A DNA stretch of 64,000 nt, taken from the NCBI GenBank assembly GCA_030141605.1, contig JAQGDQ010000913.1, positions 1-64,000 on the forward strand, in the 5' to 3' direction. This DNA is from Tubiluchus corallicola. Taxonomy: Eukaryota; Priapulida; Priapulimorpha; Priapulimorphida; Tubiluchidae. The notes beneath the pieces are model-generated. The model had not been told where the DNA came from, searched no databases, and worked only from the letters and a program-made list of their open reading frames with translations. Shown piece by piece: positions 18,201 through 28,038 of the stretch. Every line of letters starts with the position of its first letter. The first letter of the stretch is position 1. Made by a program: the position numbers and the translations under genes.

Positions 18201-18401
18201 CGTTCCTTCGGGCAACGGCTTAACAACGATCACTAGAAACTTTTGATTTCAAGTCGCAGGCGTCTCTCTCATGGTCGGTATCGGGGTGGGGAGTAGAGTT
18301 TGTCTACTACCATCATTGAGCTGCAAGCAAACTAAGAGATGGGGTGGGTTAACCCAAAGCTTCGCACTCTCGACTAGTTATATGATTCATTTTTTTCAGA
18401 A
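15292..18401. other. Intergenic, no gene recognised
   Basis: AT-rich sequence with only short open frames that have no recognisable motif. Around 17990-18075 there is a diverged relative of the CCTAATCC/ggaattgtaaactttag sequence also found at 20065-20280. A possible acceptor (tttttttcag, 18391-18400) lies just before the first ATG of the protease and may mark a 5' UTR intron. Confidence 0.5.
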
Positions 18402-18468
18402 ATGTTTTTTCTAGCAAGAACCCGACAGCGTTTACTCTCTACCTCCTTGTTGGGGATGATTCTTTCAC
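18402..18468 (+). CDS. Protease 2, exon 1 (signal peptide)
   Basis: The exon has 67 bp: 22 codons plus one base, then a perfect gtaagt donor. It is inferred from a start codon, hydrophobic content and phase 1, which matches exon 1 of protease 1. It is the least certain exon of the model because signal peptides are not conserved in sequence. Confidence 0.6.
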
Positions 18469-21400
18469 GTAAGTCATTCTTAAAATATATCACGTTTCCT
18501 TTCAACATTTTAAAGAGTAGGTTGTTTTGTCCTACAGTTTAAGCTTGGCTCCGGGTCTTCCGTTAAAATTATTGCTGAATGTCAGTATGTTTTTTTTTGC
18601 AAAATAAGGTAAGATGATCATGGAATAGCGTCTGATCTAGTCAAGTTGTTACTGCAAGAACTGTTGACTTCTTTGAAATAAATGAGGTATTACTGCTTAG
18701 AAGAAGATGTTCTTGGCTCACAAGTCCAGAAAAGCTGTACATAATCAAGCCAGTCACTGTGTTTACAGATCCGTTCTATGACAATGGTGTCTATAGTAAA
18801 TAAAGTTCTGATTTTTACCAATTGAAGCTTATGATACATCAGAGTGTCCAGCATCACGAAGCGAGAAAGTAATGCAAGTATTTTCAACGGGTGATGAAAC
18901 CAAAGATTTTTGCTGCGGACATTGGAAACCTTTCCTATTTTTTAGTGTCTGACACCCATCGTCAACCAGCCAATGATGACTAGGCTTGCAAATTACTATA
19001 CGAATAAATAATGCTAAAAAGAAAGCATTGCGTTTAATACCATCCATTTTGTTTTTCTGTGGAGAACATAGAATTTGGACGCCAGGCGCTTTGTTTAATT
19101 ATTACCAAAGTCAATGTCACGTGCTGGACACTGGAAGCAAGCAGCCATATATTGAACGATTTGTGAACCAGCTTTAGGTAGTAAAAATCTGAATTTTTCT
19201 AATAATAAATGCAATTTACTTAAATGGGATTGTAGCAATGGAATAAGTGACCCACTCATTGTGAACTAAAAAACTTGTTTCGTATCATCAATCTAAATCG
19301 ACGCAAACAAATAAAATAAGTAAATAAAGTAAATAAACAAAGTAAACAACATAACTTGTTTCAGTTGAACTTGCCGCAGCAAAACTCAGTGGAGGGGAGG
19401 ATGCATGGATGTCGGAATTGATTGGTGGAAGGGATTTTCCATTTATGGTGCGTGTCTTGACTTTATTAAAAGCAACATTAAGAGCTTTTTTCAATTTTCT
19501 TCTGTATTTTTTCGCTCTTTCACCAATAGCATTCATTTATTTTTGTTTATTATTTTTCACAAACTTCAAAGTGCAAAACACGAGTGACAAGACAGTTTAA
19601 AAAGTGAAATAAAATATTAAATGACTACCACAAAACAGTGCAAATTAAAACAAAGTGATAATAATAATATATGTAGAAGATTACTGTAAAAACGCAAAGA
19701 ACTGAAATAGCTGCTTGCAAGTGTCTGTTAAAAAATAAAAATTTGCTAAAATAAAAATGAATAGCTATTTTTTAAATAATTTTTAGTTGACAGCATTTAC
19801 AGTTGGAGCATCATTCACACATGGCTGTAGTTTATTCCGTAACTGAAGAAATGTTTAAGGCAATTAAGTTCACTTATGATTTCAAATGGTGGACTTTGTA
19901 ATATTTGCAAGTGGTTCAAAGTTCAAAGTTCAAAAAAGTTCAAATTACATTAAATTAAATTAAATCTCTCTTTCTGGATGCAATTGTTTGGATCACCGTA
20001 ACCATGAAGGATGAGTCGTCATGTAAGCCCAGGCAGAGCCACCAGGGAGACACTATTAATTGAACTCTAACCCTAACCTAAACCTAAACCTAATCCTAAT
20101 CTTGATCCTAACCCTAACCTAAACCTAAACCTAATCCTAATCTTGATCCTAACCCTAACCTAAACCTAAACCTAATCCTAATCTTGATCTTAACCTTAAC
20201 CCTAACCTTAGAGTCCTAACCCTAATCACAATCTGTTTCACCAACTAATTTCTTGCGTGTGGAGAATTGTAAACTTTAGCTCAGAAATAGTATACAAAAA
20301 TTCTACTGGTATATGTATATATATATATAAGATACGAGGCTACAGCTTATTTTTCGAATTAGGAACGGTGGCCAAAAACCTCCAGAAAAGGCTTTTTTCG
20401 GCCGTTTTTTGCAAAACTCATGCGTCTGAGATCTGGAGAACGGGAACCGGAAATGGATGGCGCTGGCTATGGATAGACAGCCCATTCAGGGGTGAGTGTA
20501 GCAGGTATATTTAGAATTCGCGAGAGGGCCACGGCATCCCGTAACTGCCGTTTTCCCCGGACCCAAGCCGACCGGCTACAGCCTGCAGAAAAAACGTTCT
20601 AGCGGCGCCTGGTGGGACTCTCGAGAGGAGATATATGGATCTTTAGAAAGAGGAGGAACAGGGCTACACGATGATGTGGGATATATTTTATGACACGTCC
20701 AACAAAAGGAGTGACGACGAGTTAATTAGATGTTCTATTTTTGGCAATTTTTGCTTAGAAAACAGCTGACGCAAAGCCATTGTTCTGACGTCATCCATTA
20801 TACTCTGCCTACAACTTTAATTCAGTAAAACCTGCTGCTGCTGGCTTTGCGTTAGGTAAGTAAACAAACACTGGGTAGGATGTTCGCGTATTTTTGATTA
20901 TGAGTGTACTTATACGCAAATTTTTTTGCGGGCAATTGGTAGTTTTCTGTTAATGTTATTAACTATTTCTGTTTCACTGTTTTTTCTTAAGGCTGGATAT
21001 GTCATTCCCGGCAAAGGATTTTGTGGAGGTTTCCTAATTGATCACGTTCATATAGTAACAGCAGCTCATTGTCTTCATGAGTATGTAGTCAATTTTGATT
21101 ATTTTGTGCGTGTGCGTGCGTTCATGCGTGTACATGTGTACACGTGTACACGTGCAGCTCATTGTCTTCATGAGTATGTAGTCAATTCTGATTATTTTGT
21201 GCGTGTGCGTGCGTTCATGCGTGTACATGTGTACACGTGTGCACGTGCAGCTCATTGTCTTCATGAGTATGTAGTTAATTCTGATTATTTTGTGCATGTG
21301 TGTGCGTTTATGCGTGTACATGTGTACACGTGCAGCTCATTGTCTTCATGAGTATGTAGTCAATTCTGATTATTTTGTGCATGTGTGTGCGTTTATGCGT

Positions 21401-24400
21401 GTACATGTGCGCGTGTAAGTGTGAGCGTGCATGTGCATGTATGCGTGAGAGAGTGAATGCGTGTTTGTGTATATTTTACTGCGCTGAAAAGACTTTTAAA
21501 TCAAAACACGATATAATTGCCCTAAATGTCAAAAACTTAAGGTCTACAAGATACACTAACAATAATTATATATCACTGTTTTGCAGGGCACCTGAAGCAG
21601 GACCACACATGAAAGTTTTTCTGGGAAGCAGCACATTGTACGAGTCGGATGTAGACCGCTGGGTATGTGTTATTTCTTGTAAGCATTCATTGAATAATGC
21701 AAAGGGTCTTGAACATCGTTAATTTGTTTTTGTAACCTGAATTTTTGAAACCAGATGGCGGTAGAATTGTTCATAATGAAACCGTGAGATTTGTTGTTCA
21801 AGAAAAATGCAATTAGGTATGATCTATAACAGTACTCTTGCAATTCTGAATTCCAAAAATGCAATCTGACCTTAAAGTTGCAGTTGTGAGGAGTTATTTT
21901 AGATGTGATGAAAAAATATTCATTAAAATGAAGACCTTGACAAAGTCTCACTACACAATAGCGACAGCAAATTCACAAATGTGAACAGTTGTACGAGTTA
22001 CTGTCGGTAAGATTATTGCAAACAACATTTCCTGTGTGGTTAGGCTTACTGTCTAGTGTGACTGCCTTGGCGAGTTACTCTTCAATGCTTCTCGCAATGA
22101 ATAATGAAATGAGTGTCAGCTCATACTTACACTCTAGTGTGACTGCCTTGGTGAGTTACTCTTCAACATTTTTCGCAAAGAATAATGAAATGATCGTCAG
22201 CTCGTACTTACAGTCTAGTGTGACTGCCTTGGCGAGTTACTCTTCTACAATTCTCGCAATGAATAATGAAATGAGTGTCAGCTCGTGCCTACTGTCTAGT
22301 GTGAACACCTCAGTGAGTTACTCTTCAACACTTCTCGCAATGAATAATGTAGTCAGGGTCAACTCGTGCGTACTGTCAAAAAGTAACTCGCAGCAAGTTT
22401 TGTTTCTAGTCTGAACAAGTTTGTGAATTACTAGACGTAAAAGACTCGCGCGAGTGAACGCCCCGTTAGTTTGCTTAAACTGTTTTTGTAAGTTTCTATT
22501 GCTATTTTTTAGATTTTCTGGTACGGCACACATCGCGATTTTAATTTCAAAGGTAATCCATGGGAATACAACGATATTGCACTTTTGCGAATGAACGAAC
22601 CTGTTGTATTCACTGATGATATTCAACGTGCAAAGTTACCTGTTTGTGTCAAGAATTACCTTAATGAAGAAGTTACACTTGTTGGATGGGGAAACGATCT
22701 GTTTAGTGGTAGGCAAAATAACCCGTATGCATTTTATGAATTTTTTTCATAATTAAAAAGTACTTGAGTAGAAGCAGAAAGTAACGGGCAATACAAGGTT
22801 TTCTTCAGCACAAGAATGTATTAACTAGCAATAAATTAAATCTTAAAGTAAGACTTCGATTATTTAATGCTTACGTTAGCAGCATGTTTATGCAGAAAAG
22901 CAAAATTTTGTGTTTAATGATTACTCAAGGAAAGCAGATTGACAGGTTTTATAGAAGTCTCCTAAGGAAAGTTTTAAAGATAAGATGGCCATACGTAATC
23001 AAAAATGAAAATTTATACATCAGAACGAAAGAAATTTCTTGGAGTTCAAAAGTCAAGATCCGAAAATTATGATGGCTAGGACATTTTCTAAGAAGTGAAG
23101 GACCAGTAAAAACACCTTTAAAGAAATCCTTAAAAACCTTGTAAAAAACACCTGGCAAACTTTGTTAAGATAAATAAATACGTTCAACAACATCAACCAA
23201 ATCTATCACTAAGAACTTAAGCTATTAACTGCAGATAGAAGTGGGTGGAGTACTCTGATAAATGTTGATACCTGAATAGCTACAATAGATGAGATTTTGA
23301 AGAAAAAAAAGAACTTGAGCAAATTCATGAAGTTATATTCAGCGAATACAGTTTTCAGGACTTAGTAATGATTAGGATAATTTTTATGGGGGAAATGTGA
23401 AAGTTATTTGTGAAGTTGAAATGGAACACTTGTAGAAAACAACTAAACACTAGATTGCATGTTTGCACAAAAACTGAAACACTTTTATTGCACTAAAAAC
23501 ACAGTAAAATGCACAAGTAAAATGAAGATAATAAGTTGCACAGCACTGAGTGTGTGACAGAGAGACAATGTGTCCCATGAGTTGTACGACTGCACTGCCT
23601 GAGACAGAGAGTGACTAGCAGTGAAATCTAGCCAGTTTATATAGATGGAGAACTATGCAAGTACTTGGCTTCACATATCCCATTACAGTAAAAATAGGGG
23701 AGATACAGTGAGTTTGAATATTCACTGGACCGTACAATTGTGATGAGGGGTGAATTGAACTAGTAAATGTTAAAGTAACTAATCAATAGATGGCAGCACC
23801 TAAATATACAGTTACAACTTTCACAGGAAATAATACAGCTTTCTTTCGCAGTTTTATGTGCCTACCTCACGTTATGCGACATGCATTTGTCCTTCAGAAC
23901 TGTAAACATTTGCTGCATTTTGCATGGGTCTTGGAAAACTGCTCTCACTAAGCAGTGATTACGTCAGATTTGATAATTTTTGTATGTTTCTACTCCTCAC
24001 ACGATGGATGTTCGTCCAAAATTATATGTGAAATGCACTTGATAACCTTAGACTAATTAATAATTGACTTTTGACGAAAAAAAAATAGATAACTTTTAGT
24101 AACTGAAGTGCTTCAGAAAATTTCAACCATCCAGACACAACACTCTGGCGCACTTTAGCTTCAAGTCTGCTCTATTTTTAATGAGAAATTCCTTCTAAAA
24201 GACAGAATGACCTTAATTTCTCATTGGATGATCGGTTGGTTATTCCTGGGGCTCTCTGTGTAAAGCAAAGTGTTCTCAATGACAGTAGCAAACAGGGAAT
24301 CAATAAAATAGTGTGTTCGATCACGCATGTGTAAGCCAGACCAAGCTACTCAACACGCTAAGTTGTAGAGCCTGAAAAGCACGTGTTTTTTTACTTTTAT

Positions 24401-26798
24401 CCAATTAAGTCGCATATAAATGTTTATAATTTTCAGATTGATGTTATTTTTGCGAATTTTAAAACAAAAAGATCACAATTTCTCACGATTGCACATTTTG
24501 CTTGCAAAATTAGTTACAGTTTACCATGGTTTTACATTTTGCTTGTAAAATCAGATACTGATTATCAAGATTGCACATTGTGCTTTTAAAATCAGTTGCA
24601 GTTGATCATGATGGCACATTTTGCTTGTAAAATCAACTACAGTTTATCATGATTGCAAATTTTGCTTGTAAAATCAGCTTCATTTTATCATGATTGCAAA
24701 TTTTGCTTGTAAAACCAGCTACAGTTTATTGCGATTGCACATTGTGCTTGTAAAATCAGTTACAGTTTATTATGGTTGCACATTTTGCTTGTAAAATCAA
24801 CTATAGTTTATCATGATTGCACATTTTGCTTGTAAAAACAGCTACAGCATATCATGATTTTATATTTTTCTGACAGCTTTGACATTTCAGACAACCCAAC
24901 ACAACTACAACCGGAGTTGAAAAAGGCAACTTTTAGAGTTATTGATCAAGGTGATTGCCGGTTCTACAACAAATCTCTCACAATCTGTCTACATAATTTT
25001 GGACGCTATGGTGGCTTAGTAAGTATAAGTCGCATGCACAATGTCCTTCCAACCTAATCTATATAATCAAGATGGTTGGTGTATAGGCACTGTGGGACTG
25101 CAGCACCCCCTGTCTCTCCCATTTTTAATCGATATTATCGATACGTTCAATATAATGAGTCTTTTTTCTTAAATTCTTTCTTTGTACTTGTACATTATAA
25201 AATCCTTAAGCTTGATGTCCGTAGCCATTCCCTAGTTCATGAAATATTACAAAAGTCCTTTTATTGAAGTTTGCCTTGCAGTTCCGGGTATTAAAACAAT
25301 GGTTAAAAACTTTCCAAAGCAGCAACCCACCAATTAAGCTACGAACCGCCACTGTAATCAAACGATGAAGGCGAATAATTATCTGCGTGGCTGGATGTGA
25401 TGCTTCGTAGAAACCAGTATGATTCCATTAAGGTTTCATTTTGATGCCATTTTGGTAAACCAAGACAATATGGTATTCGGAATGGCATCTAAAATAGAAA
25501 TAGTAATTTATGTAGAACAATTTCGTTCAAATTGTAGAAATCCAACATGTTTTCTTAAGGGTTTTCCAAGGTTCAGCGTACGAATATCAACAACAGCTTA
25601 GCTAGCTATTCCTATATAGCAGCTCACTATATATATCTAAAAAACATAAGTAAGAGATCTAGGTCACTTTGTTATCTCATCGTTGGTATTATACAAAGAT
25701 ACCTGTTCTCCCACAAGCATGAGCATAATATATAGGTCAGCCATAGACAGCTGTTAGAGAACGGTACTGTGAAAGAAGCATAAACTTTCAATCACTTATA
25801 TGAAACTGGGTGTAATAATCACTCATAACAGCACATATTGGGGTGCGATTTAGCGTCAACCACAAAGATTTGAAATTTCGAAGAGCAAAATGAAGTAACG
25901 TCGACTGACAAACGAGATCTTCACTGAATACTCACCAAACAGAGCCTATCCGTTCGTTGTTTCTATTCACAAGACCTAAACAAATCGTATCAACAACAAC
26001 GACAACAAAAAAAAACAATAGCAGCAATAACAACAACAACAACAACCACAACAACAGCAACGAAAAAGCAGCAACCGTGACAGCAGCAACAATAACACCA
26101 CCAGCAACAACAACAACAACAATGAAAAAACAGCAACAGCAGCAGCAGCAACAACAACAACAGCAACAACAACAACAACGAAAAAACAGCAACCGTGACA
26201 GCAGCAACAACAACAGCAGCAGCAGCAACAACAACAACAACAACAACGAAAAAACAGCAACAGCAGCAACAACAACAACAATGAAAAAACAGCAACCGTG
26301 ACAGCAGCAACAACAGCAGCAGCAGCAACAACAACAGCAACAGCGCCAACAGCAGCAGCAACAACAATATCAATTACTAGTATGCAACATGTCTTGAGAT
26401 ATAAAATGTTTGAACATGAAATGCTTGAACATTTCAAACATTAGATGCCATAATTCATAAATACATTAAGTGCTTAACGAAGCGTTTAAATTTGTTTTTA
26501 GGGTGATTCTGGCGGACCTATGATATTGGACAGAACAAATGAAGTGATTGGAATTTACTCAGCCACAACTAAAGAGGCAAGATACGAATCTCCGTTTTGT
26601 GGTTATAATCAAAATTCAATAGTTGTGGCGGGGAGAGTCCTACATTACTTGAACTGGATTGAAAACATGAAAGCTATTTCTCAGGCTGCATATGAAATTG
26701 AATATGATGCTGTCATTGCAGGCACAACCTCAATGCATGATTCTACAGGAATAATTTTAATTACTACACTCCACATAGTGTCATTATCGAAATTATAA
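18402..26798 (+). CDS. Trypsin-like (S1) serine protease, complete, seven coding exons
   Basis: The exons are 18402-18468, 19365-19447, 20992-21080, 21587-21662, 22513-22708, 24891-25018 and 26502-26798 (936 nt, 311 aa). Every junction is GT-AG, and the phases (1, 0, 2, 0, 1, 0) join without a stop. The product has a signal peptide (MFFLARTRQRLLSTSLLG), a mature-type start LSGGEDA after Lys, CGGFLIDHVHIVTAAHC (His76), NDIALLRM (Asp126), GWG, and GDSGGP (Ser216), so the triad is intact. It is odd in the S1 pocket: the segment before GDSGGP is RYGGL, putting Tyr at chymotrypsin position 189 and Gly at 191 where Cys is usual. The C-terminus adds about 40 residues ending in a hydrophobic GIILITTLHIVSL, possibly a GPI-anchor signal. 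The first ATG is preceded by an acceptor-like tract. Intron phases match the minus-strand protease at 3027-5398. Substrate is unknown. Confidence 0.85.
19365..19447 (+). CDS. Protease 2, exon 2 (mature N-terminus)
   Basis: The exon has 83 bp, with acceptor cttgtttcag and donor gtgcgt. It encodes ELAAAKLSGGEDAWMSELIG then GRDFPFM. KLSGGEDA is the activation-site segment, with Leu instead of Ile/Val. It enters in phase 1 and leaves in phase 0. Confidence 0.75.
20065..20227. repeat. Degenerate telomere-like CCTAA repeats in a 41-bp tandem unit
   Basis: CCCTAA, CCTAAA and CCTAAT hexamer variants are organised into a 41-bp higher-order unit. Units start at 20068, 20109, 20150 and 20191. The unit ends with aatcttgat. 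It lies in intron 2 of protease 2. It resembles TTAGGG-type interstitial telomeric sequence but is probably a satellite-like derivative, since pure TTAGGG arrays are absent. Confidence 0.8.
20280..20935 (+). mobile_element. Dispersed repeat family C, copy 1
   Basis: This ~650-bp segment in intron 2 of protease 2 is repeated in reverse orientation at 44445-45050. Shared blocks occur in matching order: tatatatataagat, tttagaattc, acagcctg.agaaaaa, ttagaaaac.gctgacg, tgttctga.gtcat, ggctttgcgttaggtaa.ta, aggatgttcgcg.at, and caaatttttttgc at the end. No conserved reading frame was found. The family is unclassified. Confidence 0.7.
20992..21080 (+). CDS. Protease 2, exon 3 (catalytic histidine)
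   Basis: The exon has 89 bp, with acceptor tttttcttaag and donor gtatgt. It reads AGYVIPGKGFCGGFLI then DHVHIVTAAHCLH; the catalytic His codon is at 21067-21069. The last 20 bases and the donor are the start of a tandem repeat that continues into the intron. Confidence 0.85.
21061..21415 (+). repeat. Four-copy tandem repeat spanning an exon end and its 5' splice site
   Basis: Copies start at 21061, 21154, 21247 and 21332 (periods 93, 93, 85). Each carries gcagctcattgtcttcatga followed by gtatgt, that is the last 20 bases of the catalytic-His exon plus the donor. A TG/CG-rich segment (gcgtgtacatgtgtacacg) follows. Three extra intact donors therefore lie in intron 3, each preceded by a cag that could act as an acceptor for a 16-nt micro-exon. 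Confidence 0.9.
21587..21662 (+). CDS. Protease 2, exon 4
   Basis: The exon has 76 bp, with acceptor ttttgcag and donor gtatgt. The split codon restores Glu, giving EAPEAGPHMKVFLGSSTLYE and then SDVDRW. This matches the surface-loop and V.LG segment that follows TAAHC in S1 proteases. Confidence 0.8.
22053..22400 (+). repeat. 81-bp tandem repeat, about 4.3 copies, open in one frame
   Basis: Units beginning ctagtgtgactgcc occur at 22053, 22134 and 22215. A diverged unit starts at 22296 and a partial one follows. They lie in intron 4 of protease 2. Because 81 is a multiple of three, one frame stays open for about 140 codons with a 27-residue period (SSVTALASYSS...). That frame has no ATG-to-splice context in the protease, so I treat it as non-coding repeat. 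Confidence 0.8.
22513..22708 (+). CDS. Protease 2, exon 5 (catalytic aspartate)
   Basis: The exon has 196 bp, with acceptor attttttag and donor gtaggc (phase 1). It contains EYNDIALLRMNEPVVF with the catalytic Asp codon at 22573-22575, then LPVCVKNYLNEEVTLVGWG, the conserved interdomain Cys and GWG. Confidence 0.9.
22885..23240 (+). mobile_element. LINE reverse-transcriptase C-terminal fragment (decayed)
   Basis: The plus-strand frame reads IDRFYRSLLRKVLKIRWP, then YVIKNENLY.RTK, a stop, then WLGHFLR and TPLKKSL. These match the conserved tail found after the reverse-transcriptase domain of many LINE endonuclease/RT proteins (RFxRxxLRxILxIxW...WLGHvlR). It carries in-frame stops and is 5'-truncated. 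It lies in intron 5 of protease 2, in the same orientation as the gene. Confidence 0.7.
23431..23825 (-). mobile_element. LTR-like dispersed repeat, copy 2 (possible solo LTR)
   Basis: In minus orientation it begins TGTGAAAGTTG and ends TTTTCTACA (TG...CA). It contains a TATA box (tctatataaactgg) and then gcaataaaagtg. That order fits U3, R and polyadenylation signal of an LTR. It shares ordered landmarks with 6300-6640. No target-site duplication was found at the proposed ends. It lies in intron 5 of protease 2. Confidence 0.5.
24494..24865. repeat. 41-bp minisatellite, about nine copies
   Basis: Units cattttgcttgtaaaatcag + ttacagtttatcatgattgca repeat every 41 bp (24494, 24535, 24576 and onward). 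The array ends about 25 bp before the acceptor of protease exon 6, so it sits in the branch-point region of intron 5. Confidence 0.9.
24891..25018 (+). CDS. Protease 2, exon 6
   Basis: The exon has 128 bp, with acceptor gacatttcag and donor gtaagt. It encodes DNPTQLQPELKKATFRVIDQ then GDCRFYNKSLTICLHN and FGRYGGL. The two Cys fit the 168-182 disulfide. The pocket-wall residues just before GDSGGP are atypical (Tyr, Gly, Gly, Leu). Confidence 0.85.
25985..26370. repeat. CAA/CAG low-complexity array
   Basis: CAA, CAG and CAACAG runs are broken by a recurrent gaaaaaacagcaaccgtgac spacer (seen about four times), so it is a compound minisatellite. It lies in intron 6 of protease 2. The poly-Gln, poly-Asn and poly-Leu frames through it are not exons. 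Confidence 0.9.
26502..26798 (+). CDS. Protease 2, exon 7 (catalytic serine, C-terminus)
   Basis: The exon has 297 bp including the TAA stop, with acceptor ttgtttttag. It starts with GDSGGPMILDRTNEVIGIYS (Ser codon 26508-26510) and continues to YLNWIENM, the usual C-terminal helix. An extra ~40 residues end in a hydrophobic stretch. A polyadenylation signal lies 111 bp past the stop. Confidence 0.9.
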   Translation, partial: GDSGGPMILDRTNEVIGIYSATTKEARYESPFCGYNQNSIVVAGRVLHYLNWIENMKAISQAAYEIEYDAVIAGTTSMHDSTGIILITTLHIVSLSKL

Positions 26799-26908
26799 AA
26801 AAGTTTCTATATTACTACCTGTACTTAAAGTACTTTTAAGTAAATGTTTCACTCACTAAAATTTCTGCGACCTTCTTTTTGCTAAAGGTATTATAAAAAC
26901 GAATTTTT

Positions 26909-26914
26909 AATAAA
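26909..26914 (+). promoter_or_regulatory. Polyadenylation signal AATAAA for protease 2
   Basis: It lies 111 bp beyond the stop codon, in a T-rich context. Confidence 0.55.
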
Positions 26915-27139
26915 ATTTTTTCAATGAGATTAATTTTAAAATGTTGTCGATTTATTTAACGAAATTTTAGATAGAAAATGCTTGATTGTACAGTTGCAAT
27001 TTCAATGTCACAGTTTGTAAAATGTGTTATTAAAGCAATAAAGGTATTTAATACGACCATGACCAGTTTACGAAGAAAAAAATGCGGACATTTTTGGACC
27101 CACGTGTACAATGTGACACCACTGCCAGATGGTAACAAA

Positions 27140-28020
27140 TTATTTTAACTGTTATCCGATAGTGGATAAAAATAGCCAAGAGTTTGAGCCAGGCTTTCAT
27201 GGCGCTCGAGATTTCAATAGGCACAAAACAGTCGCGGTGCAGTCATTTTGATTTGATTTAATTTGTTTTAATTAAATTTTTATTTCAAAGATTCATAGCA
27301 TAAAACATTTACATATATACAACAATTACACAGTAAATAGTAAATTCCACCAATGGCAATGGCGTCTGATGTTCAATGTAAATTTTGCATTACTATGAAT
27401 TAAATTGCACTGTGTAGAGCTTCAGTAGGCATCAGTACAATGTGATACAGTGTAATCTCATGCAAATGCATATGTAGACTAGAACAGTTTTTTAAATCAT
27501 TTCTTCATACTGAATATAACTGCTTAAATTCTGGTAATTAAGCCAAGCACAGCGAAACAGGGACAAGGCAGAAACATGTGTCAATGTAATATAATGAAAT
27601 GTAGTAGGTCATTTGCTTTCATAAAAAAGAAAAATAGACATTTGGCCAAATTCATGTTGCTTTCTACTTTGAAGTATCGTAACGTAGTTTAACAATGCCG
27701 ACTTTGGCTTGCAAGTCACAAATCTTATTTTAAATCCAATAATTATCATATATATACAGCAAATGGTGGAATGCAAATGTCAAACATTAAGTGGCGTGTT
27801 AGCCGAACTTTACTCTTATATAAAACTTTCTCTACTGCCTTTATTTACACAACCACGTAACTTCCCACTCAACTAGAGCAGACGGATACAACTCGTTGCA
27901 TTTACGTCAATAACAACCTTTGATACTTAATGGTGGTGCAAAATGTTCTCTAACGTCGTCTAAAGTGGAATAAGCGTAAAATTTTCTGTTATAATATCAG
28001 GAAGAAATTTTGAACGAGTG
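27140..28020. other. Intergenic, no gene recognised
   Basis: No exon seen. Around 27240-27330 the ttgatttgatttaatttg start resembles a reversed LINE tail, at low confidence. The 3' part is the upstream region of the ankyrin gene. Confidence 0.4.
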
Positions 28021-28038
28021 CCAGGAAAACAACAAAAA

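Noticed and set aside
21989-22414. 141-codon repetitive frame as a protease exon.
   Set aside because: Exons 4 and 5 already join in phase 0 across it. The openness follows from the 81-bp period. It is kept as a low-priority finding rather than a gene.
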